This document shows, in pieces, positions 9,513-16,567 of a stretch of 64,000 nucleotides of DNA. The notes under the pieces are model-generated. The model had not been told where the DNA came from, searched no databases, and saw only the letters and a list, made by a program, of their open reading frames with translations. Position numbers and translations under genes: made by a program. Numbering within the stretch: the first letter of the stretch is position 1; every line of letters begins with the position of its first letter. The stretch covers positions 372,001-436,000 of the forward strand of contig NZ_QZVQ01000002.1 of assembly GCF_003660445.1 (NCBI RefSeq), given 5' to 3'. This stretch comes from Croceibacterium ferulae (GTDB lineage Bacteria; Pseudomonadota; Alphaproteobacteria; Sphingomonadales; Sphingomonadaceae).

Positions 9513-9730
9513 TGCGGCTGGTCCTCGCCCCCACCCTGCTCCTGCTGGCGGCCTGCCAGCAGGAGCCGAGCTTCGATGAACGGTACGAGGCGGCGCAGAA
9601 GAAGGTCGGCACCACGGCCGCCGGGATCGAGGCGGACATGCGCAAGGCCGACCAGCAGGCGGTCGCCGACCGGCGCCAGCTGGAGGCTGCAGACGCGGCC
9701 CGGCAGCAGCAGGCGAGCGGCGACAACTGA
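9512..9730 (+). CDS. Small predicted lipoprotein downstream of tamB
   Basis: A protein of 72 residues with an obvious lipoprotein signal: MRLVLAPTLLLLAAC, so the mature chain would start at Cys15. The mature part is short, polar and rich in Ala, Gln, Asp and Glu; it looks helical and has no domain I recognise. The start overlaps the tamB stop (TGATG), so it is probably the third gene of the tamAB operon. A role alongside TamAB is only inferred from position. Confidence 0.75.
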   Translation: MRLVLAPTLLLLAACQQEPSFDERYEAAQKKVGTTAAGIEADMRKADQQAVADRRQLEAADAARQQQASGDN

Positions 9731-9775
9731 TACGGGTTCCCTGCCCCGCGCCCGGCGGCTAAGGCAGGTCCGATC

Positions 9776-10180
9776 ATGAATGCTTCAACACCTCTTCTTT
9801 CCTCGCTTTCGGTGGCGCTTGGCGGCGGCATCGGTGCGCTGCTGCGCTATCAGGCGGGCCGCTGGATGACGGCGCTGCTCGGCCCCGGCATGGTCAGCGT
9901 CTTCCCCTTCGCCACTCTGGTCGTGAATGCGGTCGGCAGCATCGCCATGGGCGTGCTCGCCGGCGTTCTGGCCCGGGGCGGCGGCAGCGAACAGGCCCGG
10001 CTGCTGCTGGGCGTGGGCCTGCTTGGCGGCTTCACCACCTTTTCCGCCTTCAGCCTGGAAATGGTGCTGCTGATCGAGCGTGGCCAGCTGCTGTTCGCCA
10101 TGCTGTACCTGATCCTGTCGGTCGGCCTGGGGATCAGCGGGTTGATGATCGGCCTCAACATGATGCGGATGCTGGGATGA
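9776..10180 (+). CDS. crcB: Fluoride efflux channel CrcB/Fluc
   Basis: A protein of 134 residues, typical for this family, with four hydrophobic segments. Conserved features are GGGIGALLRYQAGRW near the N-terminus, the asparagine-containing TLVNAVGS-type segment (here TLVVNAVGSIAMG), and GGFTTFSAFSLE with the phenylalanines and serine/threonine that line the fluoride path. It forms a dual-topology dimer that exports fluoride. It overlaps the following pseudouridine synthase gene by 4 bases. The 45-base gap upstream is too short for, and does not resemble, a fluoride riboswitch. Confidence 0.95.
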   Translation: MNASTPLLSSLSVALGGGIGALLRYQAGRWMTALLGPGMVSVFPFATLVVNAVGSIAMGVLAGVLARGGGSEQARLLLGVGLLGGFTTFSAFSLEMVLLIERGQLLFAMLYLILSVGLGISGLMIGLNMMRMLG

Positions 10181-11310
10181 CCGAGGCTGCACCTTCCACC
10201 CCGTCCTCCACGGTACGGCAGTTCACCGTCGGCCCCGATGATGATGGCGTGCGGCTCGACCGCTGGTTCCGCCGTCATCTGCCGCAGATCGGCTTCGCCA
10301 CCATTTCCCGCTGGGCTCGCACCGGGCAGATCCGAGTGGATGGTGCCCGCGCCAAGCCGGAGGATCGCCTCACCACCGGGCAGGTGGTGCGCGTGCCGCC
10401 AGGTGGCGACGCGCCGGCCACCGGTCCGCGTCCGCAGGCCGAACTGACGGACGAGCAGCGGGCGGAAGCCGCTGCCATGCTGATCACCCGCACCGATTCC
10501 GCGCTGGTGCTGAACAAGCCCCCAGGTCTGGCCACGCAGGGTGGCACCGGCATGCGCCAGCATGTCGACGGCCTGCTGGACGCCTATGCCGATGAAGGCG
10601 CGCCACGTCCGCGGCTGGTGCACCGGCTCGATAAGGACACGTCGGGCGTGCTACTCGTCGCCCGCACGCCGGGCAGCGCGGCGTTCTTCTCCAAGCGGTT
10701 CTCCGGCCGCTCTGCCAAGAAGGTCTACTGGGCCTTGGTGATCGGCGTGCCGGACGTCTACGAAGGCTTCATCGACGCGCCCATCAGCAAGCAGCCGGGC
10801 ACCGGTGGCGAGAAGATGCATGTGGACGAGGCAGAAGGCCAGGCGGCCCGCACCCGTTATCGCGTGCTGGACCGGGCCGGCAACAGCGCCGCCTGGGTGG
10901 AGCTGCAGCCGCTGACCGGGCGCACGCACCAGCTGCGCGTGCACATGGCGGCGATTGGCCATCCGATCGTCGGCGACGGCAAATATGGCGGGCAGGCCGC
11001 GTTCCTGACCGGTGCGGTCAGCCGCAAGATGCACCTGCATGCCCGCCGCCTGATCATCGACGCGCCGGGCGGCAATAAGCTGGACGTGACGGCGGACCTG
11101 CCCGAACATTTCGCCGCCACCATGACGCAGCTGGGCTTCGACGAGAAGGCCAGCAATGCGGAGCCCGAAGGGCCGCCGCCGGAACGGACCCGCGAAGAAA
11201 AGAAGCAGGCGGCGCGCGCGCATGCCAAGCAATACCGCAAGGAACGCCGCGGCGAGCGGCGCGGCCGCCGCGAGGCCGGTGCTCCGCCGTCGAAGGGCCC
11301 GCGCCGCTGA
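10177..11310 (+). CDS. RluA-family 23S rRNA pseudouridine synthase (RluC-like)
   Basis: A protein of 377 residues that converts selected uridines in RNA, most likely 23S rRNA, to pseudouridine. An N-terminal S4 RNA-binding domain (about residues 18-75, DDGVRLDRWFRRHLP) precedes the catalytic domain. The RluA motif HRLDKDTSG begins at residue 149, with Asp152 the expected nucleophile; GRTHQLRVHMAAIGHPIVGD follows. The last 55 or so residues form a highly basic, Lys/Arg/Ala/Glu-rich tail not needed for the fold. It could be RluC or RluD; RluC is the commoner name for S4-containing relatives in this group. It overlaps crcB before it and the HAD gene after it. Confidence 0.9.
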   Translation: MTEAAPSTPSSTVRQFTVGPDDDGVRLDRWFRRHLPQIGFATISRWARTGQIRVDGARAKPEDRLTTGQVVRVPPGGDAPATGPRPQAELTDEQRAEAAAMLITRTDSALVLNKPPGLATQGGTGMRQHVDGLLDAYADEGAPRPRLVHRLDKDTSGVLLVARTPGSAAFFSKRFSGRSAKKVYWALVIGVPDVYEGFIDAPISKQPGTGGEKMHVDEAEGQAARTRYRVLDRAGNSAAWVELQPLTGRTHQLRVHMAAIGHPIVGDGKYGGQAAFLTGAVSRKMHLHARRLIIDAPGGNKLDVTADLPEHFAATMTQLGFDEKASNAEPEGPPPERTREEKKQAARAHAKQYRKERRGERRGRREAGAPPSKGPRR

Positions 11311-11966
11311 TGGCACGCGTGCGGCTGGCGGTGTTCGACTGTGACGGAACGCTGAGCGACGGGCAGGCGGCGGTCTGCACGGCCATGGCGCAGGCCTTTG
11401 CCGAAGCCGCCCTGCCCGCGCCGTTCGGCCACGAGGTGCGGCGGATCGTCGGCCTCAGCCTGCCGGAGGCGGTCGCGCATCTGGCCCCCGATGCCGCGCC
11501 GGATGTGCAGGCCCACGCGGTCGATGCCTACAAGTCTGCCTTCCGTCTGGCGCGCGAAGAGGGACGCCTGCGTGAACCGCTCTATGATGGTATCGCGCCG
11601 CTGCTACGCCAGTTGCATGCCGATGGCTGGGTGCTAGGCGTGGCCACGGGCAAGAGCGATCGCGGGCTCGCGGCGTGCCTGGCGACACACGGCCTGGCGG
11701 ACCTGTTCACCACCTTGCAGACGGCCGACCGCCACCCTTCCAAGCCGCACCCGGCGATGCTGGAGCAGGCCATGGCGGATGCTGGCGCCATGCCCGCCGA
11801 CACGGTGATGATCGGCGATACGGTGTTCGACATGGCGATGGCCGAGACGGCCGGGGTGCGGGCGCTGGGCGTCAGCTGGGGATATCACGAACGGGCGGAG
11901 CTGCTGGCCGCGGGTGCCGTGGCCGTGGCGGACACGCCCGGGGAACTGGAAAGATTGCTGTTATGA
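11310..11966 (+). CDS. HAD-family hydrolase, phosphoglycolate phosphatase-like
   Basis: A protein of 218 residues with all four HAD motifs: FDCDGTLSDG (nucleophile Asp10, acid/base Asp12), VATGKSDRG, the lysine in SKPHPAML, and GDTVFDMAMAE. The helical cap between motifs I and II is the small type found in Gph-like phosphatases. It probably dephosphorylates a small phosphorylated metabolite; phosphoglycolate is the usual guess, but the substrate cannot be fixed from sequence. Translation is coupled to both neighbours: its start overlaps the pseudouridine synthase stop, and its stop overlaps the next ATG. Confidence 0.88.
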   Translation: MARVRLAVFDCDGTLSDGQAAVCTAMAQAFAEAALPAPFGHEVRRIVGLSLPEAVAHLAPDAAPDVQAHAVDAYKSAFRLAREEGRLREPLYDGIAPLLRQLHADGWVLGVATGKSDRGLAACLATHGLADLFTTLQTADRHPSKPHPAMLEQAMADAGAMPADTVMIGDTVFDMAMAETAGVRALGVSWGYHERAELLAAGAVAVADTPGELERLLL

Positions 11967-12169
11967 ACGATCCCGCAAAGGGCCGCTGGGTGCTGCTGGG
12001 CGTGTTGCGCGGCATCGGGGTCGCGCTGGTCCTGCTGGGCCTGATGGTGACTGAGGGGCGCTTCGGCCTGCCCTACTGGAGTGGCATCGTGCTGCTGGTG
12101 ATCGGCTTTGCCGGGGCCTTCGTCGCCCCACGCGTGCTGACGCGCCGCTGGCGCAGCCCGCGCCCGTGA
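11963..12169 (+). CDS. Small two-span membrane protein, function unknown
   Basis: A protein of 68 residues from an ATG that overlaps the upstream stop (ATGA). It has two hydrophobic segments (WVLLGVLRGIGVALVLLGLM and a second around GIVLLVIGFAGAFVAP) and a basic C-terminus. No family is assigned. It sits between the HAD phosphatase and the ATP12 chaperone in a tightly overlapping operon, and the same small protein is often seen next to ATP12 in sphingomonads (from memory, not checked). Confidence 0.7.
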   Translation: MNDPAKGRWVLLGVLRGIGVALVLLGLMVTEGRFGLPYWSGIVLLVIGFAGAFVAPRVLTRRWRSPRP

Positions 12170-12855
12170 AGCGCTTCTGGCGGGAAGTGACGCTGGGCGA
12201 AGCGGCGGGTGGCTGGCAGGTGCTGCTGGACGGCCGGCCGGTGCGCACGCAGGGCGGCGCAGCGCAGATCGTGCCCCGTCATGCGTTGGCGGAGATATTG
12301 GCACAGGAATGGGCCGCGCAAGGCGAGACCGTCGATCCGGGTTCCTTCCCGATGCGCGACCTGACCGATCTGGCGCTGGACCATGTGGCGCCCGATCCTG
12401 CACGGCAAGCCACCAGCCTGCTGCGTTATGCCCAGACCGACACGCTGCTTTATCGTGCCGACCCGGACGAGCCCCTGCATCGCCGCCAGCTGGAGCGCTG
12501 GGAGCCGCTGGTGCAGGCCCTGGAGGCGCGCTACGGCATCGCCTTTGAACGGATCAGCGGTGTCATGCCTCGGCCGCAGCCTGCCGCCACGCTCGACACC
12601 CTGCGCGGCGTGCTGCTGGATCAGGATGCCTGGCATCTCGCGGCGATCGCCACATTGGCTCCGCTGGGTGCGTCCCTGATCGTGGCGCTTGCGGCTCTCG
12701 ACCCGGAGGCCTCCCCCGAAGACCTGTTTGCCGCCGCCAATCTGGAAGAGGACTGGCAGGTGGAACTCTGGGGTCAGGACGAGGACGCAGCGCGGGTCAG
12801 GGCAGCGCGGGAAGCCGCATTTGCGGCCGCAACCCGCTTCGCCCGGCTGGCCTGA
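12166..12855 (+). CDS. ATP12-family F1-ATPase assembly chaperone
   Basis: A protein of 229 residues matching the ATP12 family, which binds the F1 alpha subunit during ATP synthase assembly in mitochondria and alphaproteobacteria. Recognisable parts are KRFWREVTL at the start, the segment with ILAQEWAAQGETVDP, MRDLTDLALDH, LLRYAQTDTLLYRA and ERWEPLVQALEARYG. The C-terminal NLEEDWQVELWGQDEDA is also characteristic. The start overlaps the preceding small membrane protein. It converges on the lipoprotein gene of the lipid transporter, 6 bases away. Confidence 0.92.
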   Translation: MKRFWREVTLGEAAGGWQVLLDGRPVRTQGGAAQIVPRHALAEILAQEWAAQGETVDPGSFPMRDLTDLALDHVAPDPARQATSLLRYAQTDTLLYRADPDEPLHRRQLERWEPLVQALEARYGIAFERISGVMPRPQPAATLDTLRGVLLDQDAWHLAAIATLAPLGASLIVALAALDPEASPEDLFAAANLEEDWQVELWGQDEDAARVRAAREAAFAAATRFARLA

Positions 12856-12861
12856 CCTCGC

Positions 12862-13461
12862 TCAGTTGAGCCAGTCGGCGACCTCGATCGCCACCTGGTT
12901 CGCCGCCTGGTTCAGCGCCGGACCGACCGACGCCGCATCGGCCGTGACACCGGGCACGCGGGCTTCGAACCGCCGTGTACGGACCTGCCCGCCGGGCATG
13001 GTCAGCATCGCATCGTACCGGACCACCGCGCTGGAACTGGCCACGTCATAGCCCATGTCGACCAGCCGGCCGCCGAGCTTCACCGGCGCAGTGTAGAGCA
13101 GCGGCGGTTCGTCCAGCACCAGCCGGTTGCGCCGGACCCGAATGGTTTCGGCCAGCAGCCGTTGGAACAGGCGCGCGGGACGTTCGGCCCAGAATGCCTC
13201 CTGCAGATAGGCCAGGCTGGCCTCGTCCACCCGCACGGGGACGCGGGTGACGGCCAGGCTCTGCGGCGTTTCCGGTTCCAGCACGGCCAGCGCGTTGGCG
13301 GTGTCACTGTCCAGCACGGCACCCGCGGCAACGCGCTGCGTCGGCGTCAGCGTGAACAGCCGCTCCGGCGGCTCTGCCCCGAAGCTGATGCAGCCGCTGA
13401 GCAGCGTCGTGGCCAGGGCCAGCGCGGCAATGCGGGGAAAGGCGGAATTGCGAAGCTTCAT
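12862..13461 (-). CDS. ABC-type transport auxiliary lipoprotein (LinN/PqiC-like)
   Basis: A protein of 199 residues from the ATG at 13461. The signal peptide MKLRNSAFPRIAALALATTL ends in a lipobox LLSGC, so an acylated Cys is expected. The mature domain (EPPERLFTLTP, then LAVTRVPVRVDEASLAYLQ and the RPARLFQRLLAETIR segment) fits the ABC-type auxiliary/DUF330 lipoproteins that accompany MCE transporters. It is last in a four-gene minus-strand operon after mlaE, mlaF and mlaD homologues, the position of linN in Sphingobium. It is likely an outer-membrane lipoprotein that contacts the MCE protein. Confidence 0.85.
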   Translation of the reverse strand: MKLRNSAFPRIAALALATTLLSGCISFGAEPPERLFTLTPTQRVAAGAVLDSDTANALAVLEPETPQSLAVTRVPVRVDEASLAYLQEAFWAERPARLFQRLLAETIRVRRNRLVLDEPPLLYTAPVKLGGRLVDMGYDVASSSAVVRYDAMLTMPGGQVRTRRFEARVPGVTADAASVGPALNQAANQVAIEVADWLN

Positions 13462-13483
13462 CGTGGCGGCACCCCTATCGCGC

Positions 13484-14425
13484 TCAAGGCTGGTAATCGG
13501 GCAGCTGTGCGCCCCGCACCAGCGAACCGGCGCCTTCTGTTTCGATCCGTTCCGTGATCGCGCGCAGCGCTGCGCTGGTCCGGCGCAGATCCTGCAACGT
13601 GGCATCGGCAGCCGGCAAGGTGGTTCGGCTGAGTTCGTTGATCACCGGCTGGGACGAGTTCAGCGTCGCTTCCAGCGCCTTTGCGGCGGAACCGGCCTCG
13701 TCCAGTGTCTGGCGCAGTTCGTCGGCAATCCCGCGCCCTTCCCCGTTGATCACGTCATTGGTCGATTGCAGCGTCGTCTCGAACGCGCCCAGCGTCCGCT
13801 GCGACTGCTGCAGCGTGCCCTGCAATTCGCGCAGGGTGTTGCCGATCTCGGGCGAAGTCTCCGCCAGCGAGGCGCTGATCTGCGATGTGTTGGCCAGGAT
13901 GCCGCGGATGGATTCCTGATTGTCGTCGGACAGAACACGCGTCAGCCGGTCCGTCAGCGTCGCCAGCCGTTCCAGCAGCAATGGCGCGCTGGCCAGGATC
14001 TCGCCCAGGCCGCTGGCCTTGGGCGGGATCACCGGCACGCCTTCGGGGCAGGACGAGGTGCTGCAGGTGATCGGCCGATTGCCGCGCGCGCCGCCATTCA
14101 GGCTGATCGTCGACACGCCGGTAAAGCTGGAAGAGACCGAAGCGGTGGTTCCCTGCAGGATCGGCGTGTCCGAATCCACGCTGATGCGCACCTTTACGAA
14201 CTGCGCCTGCCACAGGTCGATGTCGCTCACCTGCCCGACGGGCACGCCGGAATAGGACACCTCCGACCCCTTCGCCAGCCCGCCAACGGACTGCTGGAAG
14301 AAGATGTCGTATTCCTTCTGGTTGTTCTCGTTCAACCGGGCGAGCCAGATGAAGAAGGCCGCAACAGCCGCGAGCAGCAGCAGCGTGACCACACCCACCC
14401 AGACGTAATTGGCGCGCGTTTCCAT
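13484..14425 (-). CDS. mlaD: MlaD-type MCE-domain protein of a lipid ABC transporter
   Basis: A protein of 313 residues. An N-terminal membrane anchor (about 9-29, VGVVTLLLLAAVAAFFIWLA) is followed by one MCE domain (about 38-120, YDIFFQQSVGGLAKGSEVSYSGVPVG and onward). A long, mostly helical C-terminal region (about 160-300) has heptad-like Leu/Ile spacing and could form a coiled-coil or helical barrel. Such proteins form hexameric rings that carry lipids through the periplasm. The longer helical tail resembles LinM and plant TGD2 more than E. coli MlaD, which is shorter. It lies between the ATPase gene and the lipoprotein gene of the same operon. Confidence 0.9.
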   Translation of the reverse strand: METRANYVWVGVVTLLLLAAVAAFFIWLARLNENNQKEYDIFFQQSVGGLAKGSEVSYSGVPVGQVSDIDLWQAQFVKVRISVDSDTPILQGTTASVSSSFTGVSTISLNGGARGNRPITCSTSSCPEGVPVIPPKASGLGEILASAPLLLERLATLTDRLTRVLSDDNQESIRGILANTSQISASLAETSPEIGNTLRELQGTLQQSQRTLGAFETTLQSTNDVINGEGRGIADELRQTLDEAGSAAKALEATLNSSQPVINELSRTTLPAADATLQDLRRTSAALRAITERIETEGAGSLVRGAQLPDYQP

Positions 14426-14434
14426 GTGCTGTGC

Positions 14435-15361
14435 CTATGCCCCTGTTATCTTGCCGTGCAAAGCGGCTGCCGGCGCCGATTGCTCGCGCGCGGCGTCACC
14501 CTCTGCAACCGTCAGTTCCGCCGCACGATCCCTGCTGTCGCGTGCCGCCCGGCTGCGCGGGCCGTTGAAATATTCCTGGATCCACGGGTGATCGCTTTCC
14601 AGCAGTTCGGGGATCGTCCCTACCGCAATCACCTGCTTGTCCGCCAGCACGGCCACCCGGTCGCAGATGGCATAGAGCGAGTCCAGATCATGCGTGATCA
14701 GGAACACCGTCAGTCCAAGCGTGTCGGTAAGGTCGCGGATCAGCTTGTCGAAATTGGCCGCGCCGATCGGGTCGAGACCCGCCGTCGGCTCGTCCAGGAA
14801 CAGCAGTTCGGGATCCAGCGCCAGCGCCCGGGCCAGACCGGCACGCTTCTTCATGCCGCCCGACAGCTCCGAGGGATACTTGCTGGCGGCCTCCCCCGGC
14901 AGGCCGGTCAGCACCACCTTGTAGCGAGCGATCTCGTGCATCAGCTCCGCCGACAGTTCGGGGTAGAACTGCTTCAGCGGCACTTCCACATTCTCCGCAA
15001 CCGTCAGGGTGGAGAACAACGCGCCGCCCTGGAACAGCACGCCCCAGTGATTGCGCACGCCGATCACCTCGTCCGGGCCGGCGGCGGTGATGTCGCGGCC
15101 GAACACCTCGATCGTGCCGCCGGTGGGCCGCTGCAGGCCGATGATGGAGCGCATCAGCACCGACTTGCCGGTGCCCGATCCGCCGACGACGCCCAGGATC
15201 TCCCCGCGGCGCACCTTGAGCGCCAGATCCTGGTGGATGACGTTGTCGCCAAAGGCGTTCTGCAACCCGTCGATGACGATCGGATACTTGCCGTCATACC
15301 GCTCGGTGCCGAGCTCCTCCGCATCTGCCGGCGGTACGATATTGCCGGGATCGCTTCCCAT
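14435..15361 (-). CDS. mlaF: MlaF-type ATP-binding subunit of a lipid ABC transporter
   Basis: About 308 residues from the ATG at 15361. Walker A GGSGTGKS is at about 60-67, the ABC signature LSGGM at about 166-170, and Walker B with the catalytic glutamate (LLFLDEPTAGLD) at about 187-198. The switch histidine is in ITHDLDSL. The sequence GRDITAAGPDEVIGVRNHWG is typical of MlaF/TGD3 ATPases. A C-terminal extension of about 45 polar residues follows the ATPase core. It would power lipid movement with the adjacent MlaE permease, from which it is separated by a single base. Confidence 0.93.
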   Translation of the reverse strand: MGSDPGNIVPPADAEELGTERYDGKYPIVIDGLQNAFGDNVIHQDLALKVRRGEILGVVGGSGTGKSVLMRSIIGLQRPTGGTIEVFGRDITAAGPDEVIGVRNHWGVLFQGGALFSTLTVAENVEVPLKQFYPELSAELMHEIARYKVVLTGLPGEAASKYPSELSGGMKKRAGLARALALDPELLFLDEPTAGLDPIGAANFDKLIRDLTDTLGLTVFLITHDLDSLYAICDRVAVLADKQVIAVGTIPELLESDHPWIQEYFNGPRSRAARDSRDRAAELTVAEGDAAREQSAPAAALHGKITGA

Positions 15362-15362
15362 G

Positions 15363-16481
15363 TCAGTTCCAGCCCAGATTGCTGAAGAACACGGCAAAGA
15401 ATGCGTCGAGCACGATCACCATGAAGATCGCCTGCACCACGGCCTGCGTCGTGCGCAGCCCGACCTCTTCGGCATTTCCTTCGACCTGCATGCCCTGGTA
15501 ACAGCCGGCCAGCCCGATGATCAGGCCGAAGACCGGCGCCTTGATCAGGCCGATATACAGATCGTACACCGGCACCACCTCGCGGATGCGCAGCAGGAAC
15601 GACACCGCCGGCACGCCCAGCGTCACATCGGAGATGACGGCACCGCCCAAGATCGCGATCACGCTGGCATAGAAGCCCAGCAACGGCATCATCAGCACCG
15701 AAGCCAGGATGCGCGGGATGATCAGCGCCTCCATCGGGGCGACGCCGATCGTCCGCATGGCGTCGATCTCTTCCGTCAGCTTCATGGTGCCCAGCTGCGC
15801 CGCAAAGGCGGAGCCGGAACGGCCCGCGACCATGATCGCGGTCATCAGCACGCCCAGTTCGCGCAGGGTCAGCCGGCCCACCAGGTTGACCGACAGGGAT
15901 TCCGCCCCGAACTGCGACAGCTGCGCCGCCCCCTGCTGGGCGATCACGATGCCGATCAGAAAGCTCATCAGGCCGACGATCGGCAGGGAGGCGACGCCCA
16001 CCAGCTCCATCTGCCGCACGATCGCGCGGCCACGGATGCGGCGCGGGTGGCGGATCATCCCGCCAAAGGAGAGCACGATGGCGCCAAGAAAGGCGATCAC
16101 CCGCAAGGTGCCGTGGCCCAGGCCGACCATGAAGCGGCCGAAATCCTCCAGCGCGCGCATCGGCATGCCCAGTTGCTGCGGGCGGATGTCGGCGCTGCTC
16201 TGCGCGCCCTGCACGACCTCCAGCAGGCGGGTGGCCTGATCGCCGGCGCCGGTGATCTCGGCCCCGTGCTGTTCCGCCAGGCGCCAGACGATCCAGGCGC
16301 CCACCGTGTCGATCTGTCCGGCATCGGACAGGTCGATGGTGCTGATCGGTCGGTCGATCGCCCGCAATCTTTCGTCCAGCGGACCGACGGAGGACACCAG
16401 CATAGGCCCGTGCAACGCAATTGCGCCGCGCCCGCTATCCCCGTCGCCGTCCTGCCAGCTGAAATCCGCCCACTCGCGCAT
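15363..16481 (-). CDS. mlaE: MlaE-type permease with N-terminal STAS domain
   Basis: About 372 residues from the ATG at 16481; an in-frame TTG at 16517 would add 12. The N-terminal 100 residues form a STAS domain (TIDLSDAGQIDTVGAWIVW), the role played by a separate MlaB in E. coli. The rest is the MlaE permease fold, with GVASLPIVGLMSFLIGIVIA, GRSGSAFAAQLGTMKLTEEI and GLRTTQAVVQ. The protein would sit in the inner membrane as a dimer with MlaF, moving phospholipid or a hydrophobic substrate. It is first in the mlaE-mlaF-mlaD-lipoprotein operon and diverges from valS. Confidence 0.92.
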   Translation of the reverse strand: MREWADFSWQDGDGDSGRGAIALHGPMLVSSVGPLDERLRAIDRPISTIDLSDAGQIDTVGAWIVWRLAEQHGAEITGAGDQATRLLEVVQGAQSSADIRPQQLGMPMRALEDFGRFMVGLGHGTLRVIAFLGAIVLSFGGMIRHPRRIRGRAIVRQMELVGVASLPIVGLMSFLIGIVIAQQGAAQLSQFGAESLSVNLVGRLTLRELGVLMTAIMVAGRSGSAFAAQLGTMKLTEEIDAMRTIGVAPMEALIIPRILASVLMMPLLGFYASVIAILGGAVISDVTLGVPAVSFLLRIREVVPVYDLYIGLIKAPVFGLIIGLAGCYQGMQVEGNAEEVGLRTTQAVVQAIFMVIVLDAFFAVFFSNLGWN

Positions 16482-16567
16482 CGGCAACGCTATGTGGCCA
16501 AAGCGCTTGTGGCACAACCCAAGAGAATTGCCTTGTCCTCCACCGTGTCGCTAAGGCGTGAGGCAGC

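Noticed and set aside
9731-9775. Fluoride riboswitch before crcB
   Set aside because: The gap is only 45 bases and lacks the conserved core of the crcB RNA motif.
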